A stretch of DNA of 64,000 bases from Seriola aureovittata (Eukaryota; Chordata; Actinopteri; Carangiformes; Carangidae): the NCBI RefSeq assembly GCF_021018895.1, contig NC_079386.1:16753052-16817051 (forward strand). Reading direction: 5' to 3'. Each line of letters begins with the position of its first letter. The first letter of the stretch is position 1. Below the pieces are notes generated by a model. That model was not told the DNA's origin. It ran no database searches and was given only the letters and a program-made list of their open reading frames with translations. A program made the translations under genes and the position numbers. Positions 1-11,240 of the stretch are shown piece after piece.

Positions 1-316
1 TCCTGGTGTCTTTGATTGACAACACAAACATGTTTCCATCATTTAAATCTGACTTTATTTCTTTAAATTCTTGTATTTCAAAGTAAAAGTCTTCTGTTCG
101 GCTTCTGCTGCCGAGTTCTGATGTGGTTTAAAGAATTTTAATGCGCTTTGTGATTTACATTTCAGTTGCTGGATAGGAATGAATGTCAAAGCTTCATGCA
201 TCTCTTTTATATGTCGTTACACATATAGATTTCCCTAAATATCCCTCTGTAATTGCTGCATGCTGCGTCTGTGTGGCTGCGTTGCTCAAGTTTATATAAC
301 TTTAAAAGCCAAATTA

Positions 317-320
<4 letters not shown>

Positions 321-365
<45 letters not shown>
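321..365. repeat. (GT)n microsatellite
   Basis: Uninterrupted GT dinucleotides, about 22 units. Confidence 0.97.
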
Positions 366-367
<2 letters not shown>

Positions 368-484
368 CTCCTGTACCCCTGCTGTGCGTACCAGGTCTGT
401 ATTTATGAGTCTCTCTGGGCTCCCACTGAAAACCAAATCTTCTTTAACTTTTACCTCAACATGACCCTGAGCTCAGTCTGTGAG

Positions 485-532
485 AGTGTGTGTGTGTGTG
501 GATGGGTAGGTGTGTGTGTGTGTGTGCGTGTG
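485..532. repeat. Interrupted (TG)n microsatellite
   Basis: Two TG runs separated by GATGGGTAGG, with a CG interruption near the right end. Confidence 0.9.
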
Positions 533-670
533 AACATTGTGCCAACAGTGTCATCATTACCTCACCCTGACCTCTGCGTGTGTGTGAGAACAGAGTGAAG
601 CGGAATCGTTTTCACCTCTTTACCTCACCGACTCTCAACTCCCAGGAGTACTCGCTTTCTTTACAATATC

Positions 671-676
671 TGAGAG

Positions 677-724
<48 letters not shown>

Positions 725-749
725 TGTGTCTGTGGGTGTGTGTCTGTCT
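671..749. repeat. Compound (GA)n(TG)n microsatellite
   Basis: Four GA units lead into a pure TG run (681-723), then an imperfect TG/TCTG tail. Confidence 0.95.
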
Positions 750-1960
750 ACTTTTATGTAAGGACAGCGGATCAGGATTACCTTTACCTCTCACCTAATC
801 CTGACCTTGACCTCTCGACAAAGACTCTCTTCCACAGTATAAAACATTGTAATGGCGGCATTTTTCACCCTGCGCTTCAAAGGGACACACCAAGGTTTTT
901 GGGGAAACTGGCACATTAGTCATTTCACCTGTTAAGATATGAGAACACGGACACCAAAATCATCCACATGCACCTCATAGATCATCCACTGCACCTCCGC
1001 GTACAAGAGGACTCCTCTAAATTTTGGGCCATGACTGTCATTTTTAGCTCCCAGAAGTTTCACGACCCCAGATTGGGTGTGAAAATTGTGTATATCTGAT
1101 ACCTTGGGGTGAGTAAATCTGTCTTATAGATTTTTATCTATCTCATAGATTTAAAGCGCCCCTGTTTAACTTTTCGAACACTCTCCCTGATACAAGTTCC
1201 AGTTATGGGACAATAATAAATGTTAAAACATCGCAGAAGTAACGTCATAAAGCTAGAAACTGACTCATCTACAGAATGATATATCTACCTACACCAGACC
1301 GAGAAAAAGGCTGTAACAACTTTTAATCTGAGCAAGTATTAAACTTTCCTTTTGTAGCCACTGACGGGAGACATGTAAGAGACGTATTGTGAACTAAATC
1401 TTGAATTAAAAGTCGGTAAAAAGAAGACCCTGTGCTGAAAACCCTATACAGAACCAGAATGATGTCTGTACTCCAATGAACAACCTGCATTATCTCCTAA
1501 AACTCATGAGATTTGTGTGAAACAACAGGAAAGTCTTATGAAGAAAGTTACAGTATGTTGTATTTGTGCCTGAAAATGTTGTAAAACGTACAAAAAAATA
1601 TCAAACCTGCAGGATAAGTCATTATTAAAACTGCTTTTTTAGCTGCATATTTTTATATTACTAAAAGCATATTTAAAGCAACAAATTTACCATCTACAAG
1701 ATATTGAGCTGAAATCCATCCCCGACCTATTAATCAATTCCTGCGAATTATCAGATGTTGTGAATATTTGCATTTTCTTTAAGTCAAAGTCATTACTGAT
1801 TATGTGGCTTCACCTGAACTACGACGGAGTCAAAAAATAAAGTTTTTAAAGAAAAAGAGAGGAGGAAGAAAAGACGTTACATGATAACTCTTACAGTTCG
1901 GCTTTAAACGCCTAAAAACACTAACACCTGTGAGGAGAGGTTCGTGTGTAATTTTGAAAT

Positions 1961-2155
1961 TCAGAGCAACGCACGCCAGGCGACGTTTTCTAAAATAGCG
2001 TTTGAGGAATAAAGAGCTTTTCCGTTTCTCTCAGAGAGTAAAATATCCAGCTCAGCCTTGACTGGGGCTCCTCTGGTGCTGTGGTTAATGTTACTGTCTC
2101 CACCCTGCTCCTCCACTGGCTTCAGCTGTAGTTTAATAACGGACAGTCTGACCAC
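1961..2155 (-). CDS. Unassigned coding-like ORF (possible exon fragment)
   Basis: A minus-strand frame of about 64 codons ending in TGA. It reads like ordinary protein (ending ILENVAWRALL), with mixed charged and hydrophobic residues and a more GC-rich third codon position than the surrounding DNA. The frame continues upstream without a clear start, so if real it would be an exon piece or a fragment of a mobile element rather than a whole gene. The plus strand is also open over part of it, which weakens the case. I do not recognise the family. An interspersed repeat with fortuitous coding look is an equal alternative. Confidence 0.2.
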   Translation of the reverse strand: MVRLSVIKLQLKPVEEQGGDSNINHSTRGAPVKAELDILLSERNGKALYSSNAILENVAWRALL

Positions 2156-2196
2156 AGAGATTTCACAGATATCCGAACGTTGTCAAAGTCTACCTT

Positions 2197-2200
<4 letters not shown>

Positions 2201-2229
<29 letters not shown>
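2201..2229. repeat. (TG)n microsatellite
   Basis: About 14 pure TG units. Confidence 0.95.
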
Positions 2230-2230
<1 letters not shown>

Positions 2231-2337
2231 GTATTTAATTTGGCCTTTTTGTCTCTGTGGTTTTTAATGACTGCACACACACGCCAGTTTTTCTGCACGT
2301 CGCAAAAGGCACGCAGCACATTGTAATGACTCTACGC

Positions 2338-2379
2338 CCTTATGTGCATATATGTGCACACATAAGGACGTGTGTGCGC

Positions 2380-2419
<40 letters not shown>
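2338..2419. repeat. Palindrome followed by (TG)n
   Basis: CCTTATGTG (2338-2346) and CACATAAGG (2359-2367) are exact inverted arms around a 12-base spacer. An alternating GTGCGCGCGTG stretch and a TG run to 2419 follow. Alternating purine/pyrimidine DNA of this kind can adopt Z-form. Confidence 0.85.
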
Positions 2420-2421
<2 letters not shown>

Positions 2422-3190
2422 CATCTCTATAACATCTCTAATAAACTCTGACCACGGATGCTCCGCAGATCAACACATGGTGTCATCATCTTTCTCTGGT
2501 GGTAAAAAGCAGATGATCCTTCGCACACGATGTGAACACTTAAGCCCTTAAACTCATCCGCTTTTGGAAAAACGTTTTTATATCTTTCTGGAACGTGGAG
2601 CATTTCATTTCCTTAAAAGATTCATTTTAATTAAAAAAAAAAAAAAAAAAAAAAAAAGTAAAGTAAATAATTGCTCCTGATGTTAGCAGGAGCAGTTTTT
2701 ATTTCAGGTAACCCTGTGTTTAATCTACGCAGGGCTGAACATGGGCGGCTAAATGAGGCTAATTCTGTTCAGGTTTTCCATGCAGCTGCTTTTCTTTTCT
2801 ATTTTTTTCTTAAATCTATATTTTCTCTGGCATTCTGGACAGATTCAAACAGTCAGACTTCCACTCACTAACCACCTCTATAATCTTGTTGTCATCGTAA
2901 CCACGGCTGGAGTTGTGTTTGTCTATAAAATTGCGTATTAATTTATAGCGTTCTAACTGCCAAAACTGTACAAAATGAAGCGCTAACGTTGTAGTAAAGC
3001 TGGACAAACTCTCATCACATCTGACTTCCTGGATGTCCACTCGGTTAAGCTTCACTGAGCATGCTCACATTGTTATTCCTATGATGATCTAGTATAACTA
3101 GTGTTATCTGTCTCATATCCGGCCACTCCAGAGAAGATCCACTGCCATTCTACCCGACAAAGCATCATCTACAACTTCTGACCAGAGCAT
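2420..3190. other. Non-coding DNA with poly(A) tract
   Basis: Holds an A25 homopolymer at 2633-2657, perhaps the tail of an old retroposon, but no body can be recognised upstream. No gene seen. Confidence 0.5.
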
Positions 3191-3191
3191 G

Positions 3192-3290
3192 TTCTTCTTC
3201 TTCTTCTTCTTCTTCTTCTTCTGGTGTTTTTTGGTGGTTGGAAAAGAGCTTTTTGGTGCATTACTGCCACCTTCTGGTTCGTGAACACGT
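3192..3290 (+). repeat. Teleost short interspersed repeat (TTC-led)
   Basis: A (TTC)10 run leads into a segment with the signature GTGCATTACTGCCACCTTCT. A second member with the same order of motifs lies at 28147-28215. I recognise this as a common short teleost repeat; its class is not clear to me. Confidence 0.6.
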
Positions 3291-3876
3291 GCATCATTAA
3301 CTCAAGAGTTATTGACCAAAAACACGAGTACGTTCGGTGCTATTTCAGCTGTACGCTGCACGTAGGTGGAGGTCCAGTATTTTACATATTGATTATATCC
3401 CAGTCTTAAGTTAAAGGTCAATTCCTCCATACACAGGGTTCTACTGTAAACTGCACAGTGATGTCAGGTATGAGTACAGCCGCACACTTCAGTTCAACAT
3501 GTTCAGGAACTAAATCTGTCTTCAGACTGAGGTTAATTGAATAATTAATTGGTTAAAAGCACCACACCACATACTGATTATTGAGGTAATTGTGTTGCTG
3601 AATATCAGCAGTACCGACAAGAATCCAATTGGTCAATGTGGCGTCCAGCTGAAATTAAAAACCCCGCACTGACCGTTCTCTTACCTCGCAGTAACGACTC
3701 TTATTGTTCCTCAGCTGGCAAAACCCAGCGCTCACATTTTTAGAGAAGGCATCTGAGAAATTTCACCACCTGTGTTTCCTTAGGTAGTAATGTGTTGGCG
3801 AAGCGAGGCGGCTTTTGAAACCGTGATATGAAAACTCCCCACTGAACCTGGTACAAACACACCGGCTGGCAGCTGT

Positions 3877-3881
<5 letters not shown>
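3291..3881. other. No feature seen
   Basis: Ordinary AT-rich sequence without an open frame of interest or a repeat I recognise. Confidence 0.5.

Positions 3882-3954
<73 letters not shown>
3882..3954. repeat. Long pure (TG)36 microsatellite
   Basis: About 36 uninterrupted TG units, among the longest pure GT/CA tracts in the window. Confidence 0.97.
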
Positions 3955-3957
<3 letters not shown>

Positions 3958-4199
3958 CTCATTTTTATCAACAGCACTGTTTTACAAGCACATGGACATG
4001 ATCACCGATAGGTAAATAAAAAAAGGAATTGCTCTATAAACACCAACAGGAATGTGTGTATGTTCACGTGTTTGTGTGTGTGCGCCACAACGCCATAAAG
4101 CAATGGAGGAATGTGCTTTCGCTCTTTAATGAGGTTCATCAAAACACAGAGGCGTCAAGAAAGAGCCTCCTCACACGCGAGGCGAAGAGAGAGAGGGAT

Positions 4200-4200
<1 letters not shown>

Positions 4201-4237
<37 letters not shown>
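4201..4237. repeat. (ATAG)9 tetranucleotide microsatellite
   Basis: About nine perfect ATAG units directly left of the MITE candidate at 4240. Confidence 0.95.
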
Positions 4238-4239
4238 CT

Positions 4240-4511
4240 CTTTTTCCACTACAGATAGGCCTCGTTACTATAGCAACAACGCACGAACACACACGAACAA
4301 TGGATGATATCGAGGGGATACCAAACAGAGAAACGTCTGCACTTCCTCAACTGACCACGCCCATCAAATGTCACGTCACCTCTTGGTAACGCTATCGCTT
4401 CAGCTCGCTCGAAACCTCAGTGGAGGTCATACCAAGAAAAAGTAACAGACAGTATCAACAACTTCTGCCCGGTGGAAAACCAGAAAAAGTCGAGTCGAGT
4501 CAGTGGAAAAG
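4240..4511. mobile_element. MITE candidate with CTTTTTCCACT / AGTGGAAAAG ends
   Basis: The ends CTTTTTCCACT (4240) and AGTGGAAAAG (4502-4511) are near-perfect inverted repeats. The right half carries GTCGAGTCGAGTC and GGAAAACCAG motifs that I associate with a common teleost non-autonomous DNA transposon. About 272 bp and no coding capacity. No convincing target-site duplication is seen, partly because the left flank is an ATAG microsatellite. Confidence 0.5.
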
Positions 4512-4558
4512 AGCCGTAAACGGTGCAGCAAGAAGAAAAAATAAAAGAAACCACTGAC

Positions 4559-4604
4559 CTGTGTCCATCGGCGTGGAGAAGTCGTCGCCTGCAGCGATTC
4601 AAAC
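4559..4604 (-). CDS. Possible 46-bp internal exon
   Basis: On the minus strand a pyrimidine-rich tract ending CTCGTTTCAG precedes 46 bases that end in ACACAG followed by a GTCAGT donor. Two of three frames are open. It lies downstream of the minus-strand first-exon candidate at 11207-11240 and its phase could fit, but the joined reading is arginine-rich and unfamiliar. Splice-like motifs occur often by chance, so this is only a pointer. Confidence 0.15.
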
Positions 4605-4797
4605 CTGAAACGAGAGAATGAAAGAAATATAATGTAGATTCCACGTGTAATCACTTAGTGGTAAAAGTCAAAGCAAACAGTTCACACGCTGCACTTTCCC
4701 TTCCTGCGTTACCGTTTGTGCTTTCACTCGCTGATATCAGCCTCACTGTTCACAGTTCACTCTCCTACAGCTCTATCAGAGTTTTAAAGGGGCTAAA

Positions 4798-4945
4798 TGA
4801 ATCATATTGTGATTGCAATATGGTCCTTTTGCCATTTTGATTTCACTGATAATGATATAAAAATGATAATGATGTGATGTCTCTGCAGCACTAGGTCATA
4901 TTTATTAATTATATTCCTTAATATTTCGATAAATTGTTCAGCCCT
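4798..4945. mobile_element. Short MITE with AGGGGCT / CAGCCCT ends
   Basis: About 148 bp with imperfect inverted ends (AGGGGCTAAAT and ATTGTTCAGCCCT). The interior is rich in TGATTGCAATATG and ATTTCGATAAATTG. This matches my memory of a widespread teleost element whose consensus starts AGGGCTGCACGATTAATCGC. No clear target-site duplication. Confidence 0.55.
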
Positions 4946-5954
4946 AAAATAATTTTAGTTTTACTGCTAATGCTAACTGAGCATTTCCTACTGCTGATAT
5001 TTCACATTAAAAGCATCCATTTGGTGAAACACAGGGTGACTTTTGTTGCAAGGATGCAACCATCATTTGTGACAAACATGTTTTTTATTTTTTTTATTTT
5101 ATCCTCTTATTACTGACCGACCTCTTAAACAAAACAATGTGAGTTTGTTTAGCTGCGCTGTAAACGGACACACTGGTTGTTCTTCTGTTGTTTCTGACAA
5201 AGTAGCTGCAAAATCAACCAGGGCTGAAAATTTAAGAATTATAAGTTCAAGCCTGTTGACTCGTTAGCGAGTCGTTTACATGACTACCATCATGTTGATT
5301 CTGTATTCACATATTTCTTTTTCAAAATGTTCCAATTTTTTCTTCCTTCGAGTCAAATATGTAAAAATGTAAACATGGATGTTTCGAGCGCTGCTTGGTT
5401 TCATCTCAGTCTGCAAAGAACAAAAAACAGATGTGATAGTGATGTGTGCAACAAACACAATTTTTTTTCTTGTTAAGATTTCCATTTTTGGTCAGCTCAA
5501 GTTCACTAAAATAATAATTTTGTGATGTTTGTAATACCAGACAAAAAAATAAAGGAACAGCAGTTTGAGACTGAGAGCAAAGCCTGACGTGTAGAAATAC
5601 AGAAGAAGAAGAGCAGACACCCCTTACAAGGTTTGCACAAATAAAGAAACAGATATTGTTCCTTAATTGCATGGAGACGTAAGCTGCTAGCACAACAGAA
5701 AAAATACAGAAAGCAAACGTTAAGGAGAGAAAAAGTGAGACAGAAATAGAGTGTGGTTTATAACACAAGGGTAGGGAAGAGAAAACAACACGATTTACAT
5801 GAAGAGAAGAAGAAAAATAAGATTAAGGAGGAAAAAAAGAGATTTAGTGATGGAGGTAAAACTGAGGTTTTCTTTCCAAATCTGAAAAGTTTCTTCTTCT
5901 TGATTCCCCGTGATGATGGTAAATCTTATATTCCACATTATACCCTACAGCCTG

Positions 5955-5956
<2 letters not shown>
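4946..5956. other. No gene seen
   Basis: AT-rich sequence. The 120-codon minus-strand frame here (about 5406-5768) has no protein-like composition or domain that I recognise. Confidence 0.5.

Positions 5957-5998
<42 letters not shown>
5957..5998. repeat. (GT)21 microsatellite
   Basis: Pure GT run, complementary to the CA array about 170 bp downstream. Confidence 0.97.
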
Positions 5999-6000
<2 letters not shown>

Positions 6001-6167
6001 TCTATATAAATCTACAGCGTGTTTTCTTTTGCTTTGCTCGAGTGGAATATTTTTCTAATGAGTGTTTTATTTCTTACTGTGACCATCACATGAACGAACA
6101 CACACACACACACCATAAGAGACAAGCATATGGAAATGAAATCAGAAGGCTTGCTGGGGCCAAGGGA

Positions 6168-6177
6168 CACACACACA

Positions 6178-6232
<55 letters not shown>
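6168..6232. repeat. (AC)n microsatellite
   Basis: Long AC run with one GCGC interruption at 6179-6182. A shorter AC run sits at 6098-6113. Confidence 0.97.
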
Positions 6233-6234
<2 letters not shown>

Positions 6235-6737
6235 TCATATACAGTACAAAAAAAACCACACACAGAGCGTATATACAATATATAACGTGCTTATATCAGC
6301 CGTGTATTTGCAACACATGCAGTTGGTTTTACACAAAACTAAATTCATGATTACACACGCACACACACATTAAAGGCCGTTAAGTGTGTGTTCTCGCTCT
6401 CTCTCTCTCTCTTTGTCCTGATGCCGCCCACCTTGCAAACAACCAAAAACACACATTCCCTGGCAGACGAAAATATGGAGGTCGTCAAAACAAAGCCACA
6501 GAAAACGGCGAAAACATCAGCGTGTGACCTTTCACACCTCCTCTAAGTGACTTCAAACTTGTTTGCATATTGGACGTGTACACAATGCTTCACAAGTGCA
6601 GGAAAACAGGCGTATTCCTGCTCGCGTGTTACCAAAAAAACCATCAGTGCCACAACCAAAACATCCAGGTTTCATAACATTTCCAGGAAGAACAACAAAG
6701 GTTGTGACCTCCATCGCTTCATTGCCTCTATCTCTTC

Positions 6738-6740
<3 letters not shown>

Positions 6741-6786
<46 letters not shown>

Positions 6787-6791
6787 GTGTG
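6741..6791. repeat. (GT)n microsatellite
   Basis: Pure GT to 6780, then GCGTGTGTG. A short (CT)8 lies upstream at 6397-6412. Confidence 0.97.
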
Positions 6792-7342
6792 GAGTCACCA
6801 GATATTATCTCTCATCTTTTATCGCTCTGGTTTCATTGTAAACGGCTGCAGATTCACCTGCCAGACAACACGCTCATTCAGCGTCCACAACCTTTTGGCC
6901 TTTACTTCACCCTGAACCACAGAAGAAGAAGAAGGAAAAAAAAAAATAAAACAACTAGATTTAATATGAAGGCAATGCTTTTCAAACAGCTGTTGTTCGC
7001 TCGGGTCTGCAAACTTCAAAAGCGCTGGAATGGTTGTTCTGCGTCGTCTGAATTTTTTTGGCAAATGAATACCTACTTTATCCAAAACAACTTACGGCAC
7101 CATGAGGGCAGGCGTGTTTCGCACAGGTGGCAACAAAAAAAAGATACAAACCCTCAACTACGGTGGCCCTGAGGTGCAAAAACATCACAGGAGAGAAAAT
7201 TTGAAAAAAGCAAAATAATTCACTGTGAAAATTATTTTGTATTTATTTATCTAATTTATTTATATTTTATATAACTTCATAAAATTTAGGAAATTACTTT
7301 GAAGGAATTGTTTTGTTTTTTTGGGGGGGGAAATTTTGCATT
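6792..7342. other. Non-coding DNA with a repeat fragment
   Basis: Contains CTTTATCCAAAACAACTTAC near 7076, a signature I know from a common teleost repeat, plus a short poly(G) near 7323. No gene seen. Confidence 0.4.
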
Positions 7343-7600
7343 CTTGCACAGAGATGAGAAGACTGATGCCACCTTCACGTCTGTACGTTAATTATAAAAC
7401 TAGGGCAAGCAGGAGGTTAGCTTAGCTTAGCATAACAATTGGTGTGGTACTTTCCCATAAAACCACAATGGATTTAGCAAACGAGATACAAGGTGTTAAT
7501 CAGTCAGCTTTAGAGGTATTGGTGGATTTGTTAGCTTTGGACGGGCTAACCGTTCCCTCCTACTTCCCGTCTTGATGCTAAAGCTAAGCTAATCACCTGT
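7343..7600. repeat. Teleost repeat with GGTTAGCTTAGCTTAGCATAA core
   Basis: Contains GAGAAGACTGATGCCAC, the GGTTAGCTTAGCTTAGCATA core and TTAGCAAACGAGATACAAGG, in the order I recall for a widespread teleost interspersed repeat. Related fragments lie at 29605-29665 and 31250-31450. The copy is diverged and ends in a rearranged GATGCTAAAGCTAAGCTAA stretch. Confidence 0.6.
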
Positions 7601-9260
7601 GGTTATAGCTTATAATAATAATAATACAAATTAGCACTTAAATACGGCTAAAATAACAAAACAAGCAACTAACACATGCAGAGAAATAAAATAAAAAACA
7701 ATAAAAATATTAATTATGATCTGAACTATCTTAGTATATAACAGCGAGACATGAGAGTGGTACCAATCTTTTCATTTTAACTCTCAGCGAGGAAGAGAAT
7801 ACGTCTGTTTCTCATATCGTGTCTCAGACTGGCGACGACTACAAATGTGATGCAGGCTCTCGCTCTCCATCAAATGACGCATCACTGCTGTTCAATGTGT
7901 TTTTTTAAGGTTGTCATGAGATCGTTTTCAGATCATTAAGGCATGAAAGAGACACATTTAAAGTCTGAGACCTGCTCCATCTGTTGTCCGCTCAATCACC
8001 AGTGGTTGTGCATCAGGGTGACCGTCATAAATGCCGGCAGATCCACCGAGAAAACGATGCGGCCGTTAAGATTTCAACACCGCTTTGTGTTTCCGCGCTG
8101 ATTTCATCTGCTTGTTTGCTGCAGATTCCTCCGGCTGATACAAGTGGGCACAGTCTGTTTTATACACAATAAACATCTTTTTATTTAGTCTACCAGCTTG
8201 TTGTTGCTGAGAGATGCTTTGTTAGTGTGAGGCTTCGGTAAGAAGTCATCATCAGTGCTGGAAGTTTATTTTAGGCCTGTGTTTGTTTCATTGTGTGTGT
8301 GTGTGTGTGTGTGTGTGTTCTGATCTGGGTCACTATGGTGCTCTTTGTAGGTAACGTGTGTTAGTGTGTCTGTGTGCACGTGTAAACATATTGTTGTACC
8401 TCCTCGACAGTAGGAATAATACTTTGGATTAATAAACTGTAGAAACTGGCAGAACTCTTACAACGTTTCCTAAAACTTGATGAAGGCTTTACTGTACTCT
8501 GGGGAGCAATACATGCAGTGATCCCTCGTGTTAGGCTGGATTATTGTTTTTACACCTTTGGCCAGACATTCGTAGTCGTGTGTGCATCAGGTTTTTAGTT
8601 ACCAGCTTCATAGCTGAGATCTGGGGACGCGCCAACGTTGCTGCAAGAGCAAATCCAACATGAACATGAGGCCAAATGAGACAACGAACTCCTGCTCACT
8701 GTAAACGTCCATTACAATTTGTTGACTGACTCCCTGGTTCAGCTTGAACCTGCTGTACTTATTATAATCATGCACACACAGATCTACACAGGTGTGCTTC
8801 TACGAACCTACCTACGAACTGCTCTGTACTTTACTGTAATACAGTGCACTCCGTAGGTGCGCTTGTATGTACGTACAGAAACACAGCACTTCTACCGGTG
8901 CTCCCGGTCGGCTTTCCTAACAGGGGCCGCGCTGATTACAATCTACTGCAGGTAATGTACCATTTCTGTTTCACCTCCACCTACACCACTTAGCACTGGT
9001 TGTTTGGCTTGCACCATTAAAACAGGGCCCAGTATGGTAGAACGAGAAGTTTGTTTCAACCTGCCCGCTCATGCTCCTGCTCTGTCACAGCAGCTGACTT
9101 TTTGACAATAATATTGTTATAACCAAAAAAAGCAATGGTGGCCAGAAGTACAAAAATCCACCAGGTAATTGTTTAAAAAAAACCACAACTATGTTTCTTT
9201 TTCTTTTTTTTTTTCATCATGATGCCTATTGTCTGGAAATCTTTGCTGAAGCTTGGTTTC
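7601..9260. other. No gene seen
   Basis: Single-copy-looking DNA with one (TG)13 tract at 8292-8318. A GC-richer patch near 8030-8150 could be conserved non-coding sequence but shows no further sign. Confidence 0.5.
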
Positions 9261-9440
9261 AGATAGCAGCCTCAGTCGCAGCCGCGCCTCAGATAAGATG
9301 GCCGACATGACAATATCTCAGCGATCTGACCTTCCCTGGCAGGAGTTCGCGAACTGGAGGGAGAATACATCTTATCAGTCTCCGTGCGGCTTCCTGTCCC
9401 CGCTCGCTCAGATAATGTCGACTCACATAACATTTTCAGG
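9261..9440. promoter_or_regulatory. GATA-motif cluster (enhancer or exon candidate)
   Basis: Four GATA-type motifs lie in about 155 bp: AGATAG at 9261, AGATAAG at 9291, CTTATC at 9371 and AGATAA at 9410. The two middle ones match the full GATA-factor consensus. The same block is open on the plus strand from a TTTCAG acceptor-like site at about 9263, with a weak GTGTAG donor after 9440, so an exon of about 59 codons is the alternative. The block is more GC-rich than its flanks. Neither role is proven. Confidence 0.25.
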
Positions 9441-9711
9441 TGTAGTTACGTCTCGGTCTGATGAGATTTTGTTGAATCAAATCCAAACTGTCAGAAAAAA
9501 TTTAGACCCGCCAACATTCATCGGTTTAATCCTTTAATCCTTTATTTTATTTTCCTTTCTATATTAATCCCATATATTTTCCCCCTTTAATATATTCTGC
9601 ACTCGCTCTGTTTTCATCTCCGTTCTGACACCTCGGAGTATCAGTCTCACACACCAACCTGCATGTGAACTCTCCGCTGGCAGCGGAATGACTCAGGTGT
9701 TTTTCCATATA

Positions 9712-9825
9712 TGTGTGTGTGTGTGTGTGTGTGCGTGTGTGTGTGTGTGAGAATGTACAGTAAATGCCTGTGTGCAACGATACAGTCCTGTTTGTTTGCA
9801 AGGGTGTGTGTGTGTGTGTGTGTGT
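9712..9825. repeat. Two (GT)n microsatellites
   Basis: 9712-9749 (one CG interruption) and 9804-9825, separated by about 55 bp. Confidence 0.95.
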
Positions 9826-10019
9826 TTTTGTGTGCGTGAGAGAGAGTCAGGTGTCAAGTTTACCCCCCGATCAACCCAACCTGGGAATGATCTAGTCTCA
9901 GCAGGGGAAGCCAAAACTGCTCCTCTATGTGTGTGTGAAGGTGTGTTTTGTGTGTGTCTAACCCAGGGATGACTCACAAACCATCTGGAGGCCAGATGCA
10001 GGTTAGAAAACTACTCTTA

Positions 10020-10020
<1 letters not shown>

Positions 10021-10081
<61 letters not shown>
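10021..10081. repeat. (CT)30 microsatellite
   Basis: Uninterrupted CT run of about 30 units. Confidence 0.97.
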
Positions 10082-10082
<1 letters not shown>

Positions 10083-11200
10083 GTTGCTGTTAGTTCCCTT
10101 AGTTAACCCATGAACTTTGACCTCTGTGCTGTGGCGTGGGTGTAGGTGTAGATGTGTGTGTGTGTGTTTGTGTGAGTTAGGGCATGTGTGTGTCTTCCTG
10201 GCTGAGTAAACGGGCGAGGTTGTGACCTTTCTCAGAGGTCGTGAACTCTCCCTCGGTGACCTCCGGAGTTCAAGTTCACTAATTGGCCCTGATCCCACTC
10301 AAACAGCCTCCATCTCTCTCCACCTTTCTTCCTTCCCTCCCTCTGCCTCAGCTCCACCCCCCTGCCACCTCGTACAGTGATTAACTCTGGGAAAGTAGAC
10401 CCTGAAATGTGTCACACGCTTGTTTCTGAGTCCCAACAGGACAGGTCGAAACTGTTGGCATTTATTTTGATAACCTGTCGGTTTCTCTCTTTCCATTTAA
10501 CCAACCAGCTATTTATTTTAAATCCTTTAGTCATAGATGTAATCTGTAAGCACGCAATCTGACTGAACAACAACACAAAAGTTCCTATCATTGGTTTATC
10601 ACACTGATGGGCTTAAGTTAAGACACAACACCACAATAAAACCCTGATTAGCCTCCTACCACATGCATTTCAAAGACCAACCACCAGGCATGAAAAACAG
10701 CAGCAGCAGCTAATTACAGGCTACAATATACTATTATATTCTATATTTAATATCACCAAGAAACTTGCATGTAATCGGCATTAAGCAACAGGTTCCGTCA
10801 TTTAGCTTCATCACCATAACTAGAGATAATAACAACTATATGCAACAGCAAGACCAAACCAAGCTGCTACAATAAACAACCAAAAAGCCACATGAGGCAT
10901 TAAAATGAAATATTACTCCTGCATCAATTCCAATATCATGACTGATGTTCATCAGTGCTCCACATCTGCAGTAAGCACCAAACGTCACAAATTCATTTTC
11001 GAGGTAGAAAAAACAAAAAGATAAAAACAAAGAAAATAATTTAGCTTGCTATTAAAACATGGCTATCAATTCTAGCTGCAGCAGCTGTGACAAGAATGAC
11101 GTTAATTAAAAAGTGCTCCTCGTGACAAGTCTTCTAAAAGTCATTACTCGCTCAAATATCATCACACAGACGTGACACGCACCATTTTAAACTCAGTGTG
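10082..11200. other. No gene seen; likely first intron of the minus-strand candidate
   Basis: AT-rich. If the first-exon candidate at 11207 is real, this is intronic on the minus strand. I searched it for a second exon in matching phase and found none convincing; TGCAG near 10975 is followed quickly by stops. Confidence 0.4.
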
Positions 11201-11206
11201 ACTTAC

Positions 11207-11240
11207 GCTTTCCGAGGACGTCGTTATCTTCGATGCCCAT
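11207..11240 (-). CDS. Candidate first coding exon, unknown protein
   Basis: On the minus strand an ATG (11238-11240) preceded by CACG opens MGIEDNDVLGK plus one base, and runs into a consensus GTAAGT donor at 11206-11201. Upstream is a CpG-containing stretch with promoter-like motifs (next entry), the arrangement expected of a ubiquitously expressed gene. Eleven acidic, ordinary-looking residues are too few to name the protein, and no second exon could be chained to it. The start is the first ATG followed by an open frame and an ideal donor. Evidence is purely sequence-internal; this is the best exon candidate in the window. Confidence 0.45.

Larger units (their letters stand above)
1..1960. 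other. Non-coding DNA, no gene seen
   Basis: AT-leaning single-copy-looking sequence interrupted by three GT tracts (listed separately). Open frames here run through the GT tracts and encode only Cys-Val runs. Short CCTGACCT-like motifs flank the tracts near 560-830. Nothing else recognised. Confidence 0.6.
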
